Of a stretch of 64,000 nucleotides of DNA, positions 7,906 through 15,935 are shown one piece after another; position 1 is the stretch's first letter; every line of letters starts with the position of its first letter. The notes under the pieces were generated by a model that was not told where the DNA came from, did no database searches, and was given only the letters and a program-made list of their open reading frames with translations. This stretch comes from Paraburkholderia mimosarum LMG 23256 = NBRC 106338 (GTDB lineage: Bacteria; Pseudomonadota; Gammaproteobacteria; Burkholderiales; Burkholderiaceae), in assembly GCF_000739815.1 (NCBI RefSeq), contig NZ_BBJJ01000009.1, positions 1-64,000 of the forward strand. The letters are read 5' to 3'. The position numbers and the translations under genes are program-made.

Positions 7906-9155
7906 GATGGGTCGCTCGCCTGGAGGAGTGGGTCGATGCGTGCGCGGCGGAGCACCGCGAGCAGCATGAGAAGCAGGATCACGGGTCCGATTTGCGGCAG
8001 CCTGAGAATCTGGTTGATGAATTCGAACACCGGCAGGAGCCAGACGAGGAGCAGCACTGGCTGCTCGCCGCGTAGCCACCCGCGCCGCAGTCCGGTCGCG
8101 AGCAACCCTGCGCATGACAAACCGAGCCACGTCAGTTCGTAATGCCAAACATAGGGTGTGACAATCAGGGTCGCGGTGCCGAGCGCGGCAGCCCGTAGGG
8201 CAGTGTCGCGCGTCGAGCGCCAAATGGTCCATGCGCCGCAAGCAGCGATGAGCGCAACCGCTCCATGCGTCAATTCCGCCGCGGCTAGCGACGCGCCAAT
8301 GAGTCGCAGCGACGCGAAAACAGATGGAGAGGCGAGCCAGAAGCGGACATCGTGTTCGAGAATGAGCTCACGTGCCATCCCGATGTTCCCGGCAAACTGC
8401 CCAAGCGAAGGCGACCCGAAGAGCACCACGCTTGCGATCAAAAAAAGTGCGGCCGTCAGAGCGGCATATCCAAACACTTTCCATTCACGTGCTGCAATCA
8501 GAACGAGTGGGAAGAGGATGCCGAGTTGCGGCTTGATCACGAGCATTCCGATGCAAATCCCCGCGACCGCGGGACGCCGGTCTATCGACGCGATCGCAAA
8601 TGCGGCGAGCGCGGCAGTAATCAGGGCGTTTTGCCCGAAGATGGCACACACCATCGCGCATGGCATGGCGAGCACGACGTAGCGAGCCGCCGCACTGCCA
8701 AGCGGTCCCTGTGCGAGCCCGGACACGCGAACGGTTGCACAGACGAACGCGCAAGCGCTCGCGCTGAGGAAAACGAAATAAGCGAGCGGAAGCGGCAACA
8801 GCGCGAGTGGCGTGACGAACAACAGAAACGTGGGGGGGTAAAGCCAAGGGATAAACGCACTTCTCGGCAAGCCACCTGTCACTTCGGCCACGGTCCGGGA
8901 GAACGCCGAGTAGTCGAAAACGGTGGAAGCCTGACCTTGCAGGACTGCGTGGCTGGCCGACCAGAACACAAGCAGGTCGGAGCCCGGTCGCCAGCCCCCT
9001 GAGGTGGAAAAGCCATGCGTCACCCATGCCCAGAGCGCCACGAAGCCAATGCCGATCACGAGCATGGTGCTGCTGTAAGCAATGAGTCTCCCGCGCGAAA
9101 GCCAGGAGCACGCAGTCGGCTGCACGCGCGTGCCATCCCGCTCAAGTGGTCCCAT
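7902..9155 (-). CDS. GT87 (DUF2029) polytopic glycosyltransferase, copy 4
   Basis: A 417-residue multi-pass protein of family GT87. Landmarks are Asp60 in SDLLVFW, WLYPPTF at 104-110, GQN and KPQL. It is the first gene of the three-gene minus-strand operon GT87-GT87-gtrB and is preceded by GGGGA about 10 bases before the ATG. Copies 3 and 4 resemble each other more in their motif regions (FWSASH, WLYPPTFLLF) than copy 1, which suggests local duplication. The acceptor is unknown. Confidence 0.87.
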   Translation of the reverse strand: MGPLERDGTRVQPTACSWLSRGRLIAYSSTMLVIGIGFVALWAWVTHGFSTSGGWRPGSDLLVFWSASHAVLQGQASTVFDYSAFSRTVAEVTGGLPRSAFIPWLYPPTFLLFVTPLALLPLPLAYFVFLSASACAFVCATVRVSGLAQGPLGSAAARYVVLAMPCAMVCAIFGQNALITAALAAFAIASIDRRPAVAGICIGMLVIKPQLGILFPLVLIAAREWKVFGYAALTAALFLIASVVLFGSPSLGQFAGNIGMARELILEHDVRFWLASPSVFASLRLIGASLAAAELTHGAVALIAACGAWTIWRSTRDTALRAAALGTATLIVTPYVWHYELTWLGLSCAGLLATGLRRGWLRGEQPVLLLVWLLPVFEFINQILRLPQIGPVILLLMLLAVLRRARIDPLLQASDPS

Positions 9156-9902
9156 CTTTGTAGTCCCCGTTGAATCTTTTCAGTTGGCAGCATTGCCGCC
9201 TATTTCTTTGCCCCCGTCCACGCAGGAAGTCCGGTCCAGGGGACTGCCTGCGTGTTGCCCCAATTATTGAGAGATGGCGGCATCGGGAGCAATGCCGACT
9301 GCATTGCCAGCGTTCGCGAGCCAACACTTTCGTGTGACAACATTATTAATTAAGAAATTGCAGAAAAAAGATGCGAGCCGTAGCGCACCGAAAACGTGCG
9401 CCTCATCGGACAGATAGTGTTTTCTCGGCAAGCAGTCCTTGAGCGGTAAAGCGCCCGCTTGGCGTACGTAGAACTTGGCTAGAAACGGGTTGATTTATCA
9501 ATCAATCACGAATTGCACCTCTACCCACTGACGAACGATCGTTTAGAACGAAGGTTGTATCTATGCCGCAAAAGATGGGGTTCAGAAGTAGGGAAGCGAT
9601 TTGGACAGGAAAGACCGTCGTGGTGAGCGGAGACTTAAGTAGTGGATCAAGCACGCTTACTGGCGAGCATGGCCCGGCGTTTTAAGCGAGCTAGACCACA
9701 TGCAGCGTGTCAATTTTCCCGATTTGGTGTGTTGTGACACATGAAATCGTTGCGCGTGTGGCAAAGCGCACAAAGTCATCGATTTGACACGCGTAGAACT
9801 GCGCCTGTGACTGCAGCACTGAACCGGTGACGTAGTCCACGCACCCTCAAAACCACATGGAACGGGGGTTAACCATGTACTTATCCATTTGGAGATCAAA
9901 AA
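9156..9902. other. 747-bp divergent intergenic region (promoters of GT87 operon and Tad operon)
   Basis: This gap separates the minus-strand GT87 operon from the plus-strand pilus operon. Around 9340-9520 it is much more AT-rich than the window as a whole, with a TTGATTTATCAATCAA-like inverted repeat near 9490-9507 and a 10-bp palindrome AACGATCGTT at 9534-9543. A possible -35 (TTGACA) occurs near 9784, but no convincing -10 was identified. A 40-codon frame at 9563-9685 has no supporting homology. Confidence 0.5.
9221..9252 (-). promoter_or_regulatory. Leader hairpin upstream of GT87-GT87-gtrB
   Basis: Twelve bases (CGCAGGAAGTCC) pair with GGACTGCCTGCG across an 8-base loop, with one mismatch. 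The hairpin lies 66-97 bases upstream of the GT87 start codon, probably inside the 5' leader. No T-run follows on either strand, so it is not an ordinary terminator. Confidence 0.4.
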
Positions 9903-10073
9903 ATGCAAAAGATCATCGCTCAGGCAAAGACCTTCGCGCGTGACGAAAACGGCATCACGGCTCTCGAGTACGGGATGCTCGCAGGCCTGATCACAGTGCT
10001 GATCATTGCAAGCATCGCATCGATCGGCTCGACGCTGAAGAATGTCTTTTCCGACGTTGCTACCGCGATCTGA
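9903..10073 (+). CDS. flp: Flp-type pilin 1
   Basis: A 56-residue type IVb prepilin. The N-terminus FARDENGITALEYG leads into a hydrophobic helix. The expected cleavage is after Gly17 (NG/ITALEYG), with Glu22 at +5 and the Tyr23 that Flp pilins share. The gene is too short for ordinary gene-length cut-offs. A GGAG ribosome-binding site with an A-rich spacer precedes the ATG. It is the first of three tandem pilin genes and heads the Tad pilus operon, whose product is a bundle-forming adhesive pilus. Confidence 0.93.
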   Translation: MQKIIAQAKTFARDENGITALEYGMLAGLITVLIIASIASIGSTLKNVFSDVATAI

Positions 10074-10223
10074 CTGCTGCGCGCGCGAGTGGGTGTGAAT
10101 GCGCAAGCCACACACCGCGCTGCGCGGCCGAAGTCACTTCGTGGAGTTTTCGGATGTCGTTCAACCAGTCCTCAATGCCACACGGACCGGGACTGACCAG
10201 ATTCACATTACTGGAGATCAAAA

Positions 10224-10394
10224 ATGCAAAAGATCATCGCTCAGGTAAAGACCTTCGCTCGTGACGAAAACGGTATTACGGCTCTTGAGTACGGGATGCT
10301 CGCAGGGCTGATCACGGTGCTGATCATCGCGAGCATCGCATCGATTGGGTCCACGCTAAAGAACGTCTTCTCCGATGTTGCTACGGCGATCTAA
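10224..10394 (+). CDS. flp: Flp-type pilin 2
   Basis: A 56-residue Flp prepilin that differs from pilin 1 by a single residue (Val instead of Ala at position 8), while the DNA carries additional synonymous changes. The ribosome-binding segment TGGAGATCAAAA is also repeated. This indicates a tandem duplication kept under protein-level selection. Confidence 0.93.
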   Translation: MQKIIAQVKTFARDENGITALEYGMLAGLITVLIIASIASIGSTLKNVFSDVATAI

Positions 10395-10553
10395 CTGCTG
10401 GAGGGGCGAGTGAGCACGTAACCCAGTTGCCACTCGCCCAATGCAGCCAAAAGCCGGAACGTTCGAGGACAGCAATGGAGTGTGCTCCGTCCTCTAGTAC
10501 TAGTACCAGCCGGACCAGGAGCAACCCCACTCATCTAACCGGAGTTCAAAAAA

Positions 10554-10724
10554 ATGCAAAAGATCATCGCTTACGCAAAGACCTTCGCTCGTGATGAAGA
10601 AGGCATCACGGCGCTCGAGTACGGGATGCTCGCGGCGCTCATCACGGTGCTGATCATGGCAAGCATCGCATCAATCGGTACGACGCTCCAAAGCGTCTTC
10701 TCCGACATTATCACTGCGCTCTGA
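10554..10724 (+). CDS. flp: Flp-type pilin 3 (diverged)
   Basis: A 56-residue Flp prepilin with the same cleavage region (EG/ITALEYG). It has about a dozen substitutions relative to pilins 1 and 2, concentrated in the C-terminal surface part (TTLQSVFSDIITAL). It may be a minor or alternative pilin. The gene is preceded by CCGGAGTTCAAA. It is followed 53 bases later by the prepilin peptidase gene. Confidence 0.92.
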   Translation: MQKIIAYAKTFARDEEGITALEYGMLAALITVLIMASIASIGTTLQSVFSDIITAL

Positions 10725-10777
10725 TCGTGCGCTGACTAGCGTGTCATAACACGGCGGGTATCGCCCGGGGGGGACAA

Positions 10778-11332
10778 ATGGATTTCACAATACTTTCTGT
10801 TGACTTGCCGCCGCAACCGGTTCCGCTGTGCGTGATCGTGCTGGCAATCCTCGCGGCCAGCACGGACATCGTCAGCCGCCGGATTCCGAACCGGCTGATC
10901 GCGCTCGGGCTCGTCTCCGCGCTGTTGGTCCAGATGGCACTGCGTGGCGTTCTTCCGGGCTGCGCGACGTGGCTCGGCGGCGCAGTCACCGGGTTCGCCC
11001 TTTTGCTGCCGTTCTATCTTCTGCGCGGCATGGCGGCCGGTGACGTCAAGTTGCTGATGATGCTGGGCGCCTGGCTTGGAGCGGCGGTGACGGTCGACAT
11101 CGCAGTGAACACCTTCATCATCGGCGGAGTGTGGTCATTAGGGGTTGCACTGATGCGTGGGAAGTTGGGCCGCCTTATGGGCAACGTCGCAGCGTTGCTG
11201 GCGGGAGCGGGACGCGCCGCGCGAATGGCAGGCGTCACGCCAGGCGAGGCGAGGGAATCGGTGGGATCGATTCCGTATGGTGTCGCGATCGCGGCGGGAA
11301 CCGTTGCAGTGCTGTTCACGGCGGTGGGCTAA
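10778..11332 (+). CDS. cpaA: Tad prepilin peptidase (CpaA/TadV, A24 family)
   Basis: A 184-residue polytopic aspartic protease that cleaves Flp, TadE and TadG prepilins at the inner membrane. The two catalytic aspartates are expected in STDIVSRRIPN (about residue 29) and AAGDVKLL (about residue 89, GxxxD/GD motif). It lacks the methyltransferase domain of PilD, as is normal for TadV. GGGGGG lies just before the ATG. Confidence 0.9.
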   Translation: MDFTILSVDLPPQPVPLCVIVLAILAASTDIVSRRIPNRLIALGLVSALLVQMALRGVLPGCATWLGGAVTGFALLLPFYLLRGMAAGDVKLLMMLGAWLGAAVTVDIAVNTFIIGGVWSLGVALMRGKLGRLMGNVAALLAGAGRAARMAGVTPGEARESVGSIPYGVAIAAGTVAVLFTAVG

Positions 11333-11519
11333 AGGCGCTGAGCGCAACGCAGTGGGATCAGGAGCGTGCCCCGAGGTGACCTAAGGGGTGCGCGAGAAGA
11401 AGGCAGTACTGGGGATTGAGGGTTGCCGGCGCGACTTTGCCTGGCCGGTGCCCGCGGAACAAGGTTCACGTATTCGTTCCGTCGATCATATGTTTTCTCG
11501 AAAGGATACGGGGGATGTC

Positions 11520-12353
11520 ATGAAAAACAGCCGCGCGTTCGTCATGCTCGCGATTGCTCTGCTGGCCGGGCTGGCCGCAGTGGTGTTCGCTTCCAAATGG
11601 TTGATCCAGACGTCGTCGGGCGCCACGGTACCAGTTGCCGTCGCATCGGACGATATCAACCTCGGTCAGCCGATCAATGAGGCAATGATCCGAACGGTCA
11701 GCTGGCCAAAGGATAGCCTCCCTCCTGGAACGTTCGCTGTACCAAAGGATCTGGACGGAAGAGTGGTCCGCGCAAGCCTCACGCGTGGCGAGCCGGTGCT
11801 CGAGTCGAAGCTCGCCCCCGTGGGCACGAAAGGGGGGCTCTCCGCCGTGATCGGCGAGGGACATCGGGCAATCACGGTCCGGGTGAACGACGTGGTGGGC
11901 GTCGCGGGCTTCGCGTTGCCGGGCAACTACGTGGACGTGATCGTCAACACGCAGGAGCCCGAGAAGAAGGCCGATACCCAGCAGCAGAGCATCTCGAAGA
12001 TCGTGCTCGAAAAGATTCTGGTGCTGGCGGTAGCGCAGCAGGTCAATCGCGACGATACGGCGCCCAAGGTGGTGAACGCGGTGACCCTGGAAGTCACGCC
12101 CGAGCAGGCGGAGAAACTCGATCTCGCGCGCAGCGTGGGCACGCTCTCACTCGTACTGCGCAACCAGGTGGATGACAACAAGCTGCTAACCGAGGGCGTC
12201 ACAAAAGAAACCCTGCTGGGCAGGCAAGTGCCGCCCCCCGTGCCGCTGCCGGAACCGGCGCACCCGGTGCGAGTGAAGTATGCCGAGCGTGCAGTGAAGC
12301 GCAACTGCATCGGCGTGCTTTCGGGCGTGACCGGCAGTCAGGAATGTTTCTGA
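11520..12353 (+). CDS. cpaB: Flp pilus assembly protein CpaB/RcpC
   Basis: A 277-residue protein with an N-terminal membrane anchor followed by a SAF-like domain (about 45-110). Its sequence AVRVNDVVGVAGFALPGNYVDV is the CpaB/RcpC signature. It acts in the periplasm with the secretin. The ATG at 11520 is chosen because GGGGGA lies 5-10 bases upstream and because it gives a compact signal/anchor. Starts further upstream add only non-conserved sequence. Confidence 0.9.
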   Translation: MKNSRAFVMLAIALLAGLAAVVFASKWLIQTSSGATVPVAVASDDINLGQPINEAMIRTVSWPKDSLPPGTFAVPKDLDGRVVRASLTRGEPVLESKLAPVGTKGGLSAVIGEGHRAITVRVNDVVGVAGFALPGNYVDVIVNTQEPEKKADTQQQSISKIVLEKILVLAVAQQVNRDDTAPKVVNAVTLEVTPEQAEKLDLARSVGTLSLVLRNQVDDNKLLTEGVTKETLLGRQVPPPVPLPEPAHPVRVKYAERAVKRNCIGVLSGVTGSQECF

Positions 12354-12457
12354 AAAAAGCAGAACGGTAGCCTGAGCCCGGCGACGACCATCTGGGCAGA
12401 GGGCGAGTGAGCGGCGTAGCCGCCATTAAAACGCAGGTAAGCACGGGGTATAACGAT

Positions 12458-14335
12458 ATGGATACCAAAGTAAACGTGGGGTCCACGGGGGCCTGCAACG
12501 GCGTTCGTCCGTGGCGTGTCGCAACGCTTGCCTGGGTGTGCGCCGGGCTGATGACTTCGACACCGGGCTGGGCACAGCAGTCAAACGGGAATGCAGCGCA
12601 GGACAAGGCAGCCGCAAGCGCTTCGGTTCCAATGGGCAAGGGCCCCGTGCAGATGACGATCAGCATGGGGCCGGCGCAAGGCAGCGGCGCGCCGCCCAAA
12701 GCCGTGGCGGGACCGCTGCGCGGACCGAACTGCGTGGGGCCCGTTCGCAACGAGAGCAACGTGGTCGTGCCACTTGGCAAGTCGACGCTCGTGCCGATCG
12801 ACGAACCCGTGCGCAACCGCACGCTCGGCAATCCGGAGGTCGCCCAGGCAACGATGGTATCGCCGCAAACACTCTACGTCGTCGGCCAGGCGGTAGGGAC
12901 CACCAACATGATCATCCAGGGCAAGAGCGGCGCATGTCAGTTGATCGATGTGATCGTCAGCGCCGACGCTGGCGGCCTCCAGGCCGCGCTTACGCAACTC
13001 ATGCCGCAAGAGCGCGACATCCACGTTTCGACCGCAGCCGACAACATCGTGCTCGCGGGCCATGTGTCGAGTGCGCAGGCAGCCCAGCAGGTCGTGGAAA
13101 TTGCCAAGGTGTTCGGCGTGAGCGGCGCTCAGGGCAATAACGGCGCGCACACGGGCGGCGTGATCAACATGCTCAGCGTCGACTCGCCGCAGCAGGTCAT
13201 GCTCGAAGTGAAGGTCGCCGAAGTCAGCAAGACGCTGATCGATCAACTCGGCTCGGCCGTCAATATCCAGGGCGGCTTCGGGTCCTGGACGGGCGCACTC
13301 GTGAGCAACCTGCTTGCCGGCGTCTCGAGCGCATTCGGTTTCTCGAAGGCGAACAACCTCCCGCTCAAGTTCGCCATCGACGCGCAGAAGACCGACAACC
13401 TCGTGAAGATCCTGGCGGAGCCCAACCTCGTCACCATCAGCGGTCAGGAAGCCACCTTCCTCGCCGGCGGGAAGATCTACATTCCGGTGCCGCAAAGCGG
13501 CGGCGGCAATACCGCCACCGCGATCACGCTGCAGGAGGAGGAATTCGGCGTGGGGCTCAAGTTCACGCCTACGGTGCTCAACGGCGGGCGCATCAACCTC
13601 AAGGTCGCGCCGGAAGTCTCGGAGCTCTCGCCCACGGGCGTCACGTTGAGCGCGTCGAACACGAGCGGCGTGAGCATCCTGCCGCTCATCACGACGCGGC
13701 GTGCTTCCACCACGGTACAGATGCACGATGGCGAGTCGTTCGCGATCGGCGGGCTCATCAGCAACAACATTACTGGCTCGCTCAAGGCGGTGCCAGGCCT
13801 CGGTGAAATCCCGGTGCTAGGCGCGCTGCTCAGGAGCACCTCGTTCCAGCAGGACCGCTCGGAGCTCATCTTCATCATCACGCCGCACCTCGTGAAGCCG
13901 GTGGCGGACATCGCGCAACTGCAGATGCCCACGGACAGCTTCTCGCGAGCCAACGAGGCCGACGTGTACGCAACGGGCAACATGGAAGGCCGCGCCAATC
14001 GCAACCAGGGACGATTTGCGCCCACCGCGCCGGCGCCTGCCGGTACGGAGGCCGTGCCGGCCGCTCCCGCCTCGATGCCCGTTGCGCCGGGCGCACCCGC
14101 CACGCCGGCTGCGCAGCCCGCGCCGCAGGTCTCTTCCAGGCGCGAGCCGACGGCTCCGACTGGGCCGGCAACGACAGGGCCGGTGCCCGCAGAAGCGCTC
14201 GCGCAGCCCGTACCCGCGCCGCAGGTGAGCGCGCAGGCCCTCGTGCCTTCGCTTGGCGAGGACAGTGAGGCGCGCGCGCTGCGAATCGAGCGCGAGGCCG
14301 CACGGATCGCGTCGAACGAAACCCCCGCTCATTGA
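12458..14335 (+). CDS. cpaC: Tad pilus outer-membrane secretin (CpaC/RcpA)
   Basis: About 625 residues. An N-terminal signal peptide is followed by the pilus-secretin N-terminal domain (VPLGKSTLVPIDEPVRNRTLGNPEVAQA), a BON-like segment, and the GspD-type secretin core (about 260-490), which contains the EEEFGVGLKF and VPGLGEIPVLGALLRS motifs. The last ~110 residues are Pro/Ala-rich and low-complexity, an extension not needed for the channel. An upstream ATG adds 17 residues, and 12458 is preferred for the signal peptide. It forms the outer-membrane channel for the Flp pilus. Confidence 0.92.
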   Translation: MDTKVNVGSTGACNGVRPWRVATLAWVCAGLMTSTPGWAQQSNGNAAQDKAAASASVPMGKGPVQMTISMGPAQGSGAPPKAVAGPLRGPNCVGPVRNESNVVVPLGKSTLVPIDEPVRNRTLGNPEVAQATMVSPQTLYVVGQAVGTTNMIIQGKSGACQLIDVIVSADAGGLQAALTQLMPQERDIHVSTAADNIVLAGHVSSAQAAQQVVEIAKVFGVSGAQGNNGAHTGGVINMLSVDSPQQVMLEVKVAEVSKTLIDQLGSAVNIQGGFGSWTGALVSNLLAGVSSAFGFSKANNLPLKFAIDAQKTDNLVKILAEPNLVTISGQEATFLAGGKIYIPVPQSGGGNTATAITLQEEEFGVGLKFTPTVLNGGRINLKVAPEVSELSPTGVTLSASNTSGVSILPLITTRRASTTVQMHDGESFAIGGLISNNITGSLKAVPGLGEIPVLGALLRSTSFQQDRSELIFIITPHLVKPVADIAQLQMPTDSFSRANEADVYATGNMEGRANRNQGRFAPTAPAPAGTEAVPAAPASMPVAPGAPATPAAQPAPQVSSRREPTAPTGPATTGPVPAEALAQPVPAPQVSAQALVPSLGEDSEARALRIEREAARIASNETPAH

Positions 14336-14354
14336 AGGCGATCAGGAGGCCAAA

Positions 14355-14660
14355 ATGAAACTCGAAAACTTTGCATTCGTTCGCCGGTTCCTGTTGATCG
14401 CGCCGCTTACGGCCGCGCTCGGTGGCTGCATGACCAGCACGCCGATCTGGGACGCGCACTTCGGGCAAGCCGTGCGCTATTCGACACAGGCGCAAATCAT
14501 CGACCCGGAAGCAGGCAGGCACGGCACTTTGCAGCCGGGCGTGGACGGCAAGTCGGCGGCATCGGCGATGGATCTCTATGACAAGTCCTTCCAGCAGCCG
14601 CGGGTGTCGTCGAACCCCTACACGATAGGCGTGAGTGGCGGTGGTGGCGGTGGCCAGTGA
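14355..14660 (+). CDS. Small lipoprotein of the Tad operon
   Basis: A 101-residue protein with a basic N-terminus, a hydrophobic segment and a lipobox ending at Cys25 (LGGC), so it is a probable lipoprotein. The C-terminus is a glycine run (GGGGGG). It sits between the secretin and cpaE genes, where RcpB or CpaD is found in other Tad systems, but no clear similarity to either is visible. A pilotin-like or secretin-stabilising job is a guess from position. AGGAGG lies 6 bases before the ATG. Confidence 0.75.
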   Translation: MKLENFAFVRRFLLIAPLTAALGGCMTSTPIWDAHFGQAVRYSTQAQIIDPEAGRHGTLQPGVDGKSAASAMDLYDKSFQQPRVSSNPYTIGVSGGGGGGQ

Positions 14661-14714
14661 GCGGTGTGACGAGCGACTGGCCGGAGAAGGGAACAACAGC
14701 GGGGACATACGATC

Positions 14715-15923
14715 ATGATCGACATACTCATTACCTCGACGGACTCAGAGCGGCTTGCGCAGATCATGCGCACGATCGCGGGATGCGGCCCCTACCGCAC
14801 GACGCGTAGCGTAGGCACGCCGTTCGATCTCGTCGAGCGCGGCGACACGCTCGACGCCTTCGACGTCCTGATCGTCGACGCGCGAGGTTTGCAGGAGGCC
14901 CAGTTGCCTTCCGTGAGCGAGCTGTCCCGCCGGTGTGAGCGACTCATGTGCGTCCTGCTGATTCCCGAGGCGTCGCCCGACGAGCTCATTGCGGCAATGC
15001 GCGCGGGCTTTCGCGACGTGGTCACGGGGCCGCTGGACGGCCGCACGATAGGAGAGGCGTTGCAGCGCGCGATCGGCCAGCGCGCGCAAGGCAGCGCGCG
15101 TGCGTCGCGCATCGTCTCGTTCATGTCGTGCAAGGGCGGCGTGGGCACGAGTTTCATCGCGGCGAACGTGGCGCATATCGTCTCGCAGACGCAGAACTGT
15201 CGCGTGCTGCTGATCGACCTGAACCAGCTCTATGCGGACGCGGCGTTCCTCGTGACAGCGGAGACGCCGCCCTCGACGCTTCCGCAGCTGTGTGCCGAAG
15301 TTGACCGCATGGACGTGGCGCTGTTCGAAGCGAGTGTGATGCACGCTGCCGCGAACTTCGACATCCTCGCTGGCGCGGGCGACCCGATCAAGGCGAGCGA
15401 GATGCGCCAGGACCGGCTCGAATGGGTGCTCGGCGTCGCCGCACCGCGCTACGACTGCGTGATCCTCGATCTCGGCCAGACGATCAACCCGCTTTCCATG
15501 GTGGCGCTCGATCGCAGTGACGAGATCCACATCGTCTTGCAGGCGAGCATGCCGCATCTCCAGGCGGGACGCCGCCTGCAGGAAATATTGCAGTCGCTCG
15601 GCTACGGGCCCGAGCGACTGCGCCTCATTCTCAACCGGCAGACGCGTCACGGCGAGCGCGTGCGCGAGGCCGCCGGTACCGTGCTCGGCATGAAGCCGTT
15701 CCTCGTCATTCCCGACGACGCACGGACCGTCGCCGAAGCCGTCAATCAGGGTGTGCCGATTGCCACGGCGGCGCCCAGCGGCGCAGTGACGCGCAGCTTG
15801 CGCACGCTGGCGTCGAGCGTTGCGCCCCGGAACACGGCTGACGCGAACGCGCGGGGCAAGGGCGAATCGCTGTTCGCGCGAATGCTCGGTCGCCAGGCGC
15901 CCGCCAAACTCGGTTTGATGTAA
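14715..15923 (+). CDS. cpaE: Tad pilus localisation ATPase CpaE/TadZ
   Basis: A 402-residue protein with an N-terminal receiver-like domain (about 1-120, with DVLIVDARG at the phospho-acceptor region) and a C-terminal MinD/ParA-type ATPase. The deviant Walker A is SCKGGVGTS at about 138-146 (Lys140 and Gly-rich loop). CpaE/TadZ marks the cell pole or assembly site for the pilus machine. It follows the lipoprotein by 54 bases and is followed 12 bases later by cpaF. Confidence 0.92.
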   Translation: MIDILITSTDSERLAQIMRTIAGCGPYRTTRSVGTPFDLVERGDTLDAFDVLIVDARGLQEAQLPSVSELSRRCERLMCVLLIPEASPDELIAAMRAGFRDVVTGPLDGRTIGEALQRAIGQRAQGSARASRIVSFMSCKGGVGTSFIAANVAHIVSQTQNCRVLLIDLNQLYADAAFLVTAETPPSTLPQLCAEVDRMDVALFEASVMHAAANFDILAGAGDPIKASEMRQDRLEWVLGVAAPRYDCVILDLGQTINPLSMVALDRSDEIHIVLQASMPHLQAGRRLQEILQSLGYGPERLRLILNRQTRHGERVREAAGTVLGMKPFLVIPDDARTVAEAVNQGVPIATAAPSGAVTRSLRTLASSVAPRNTADANARGKGESLFARMLGRQAPAKLGLM

Positions 15924-15935
15924 AGGAGAAGAATC

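Noticed and set aside
9563..9685. A 40-codon frame upstream of the flp genes
   Set aside because: It has only a weak ribosome-binding site and no recognisable family, and it lies in an AT-rich promoter region. The support is insufficient.
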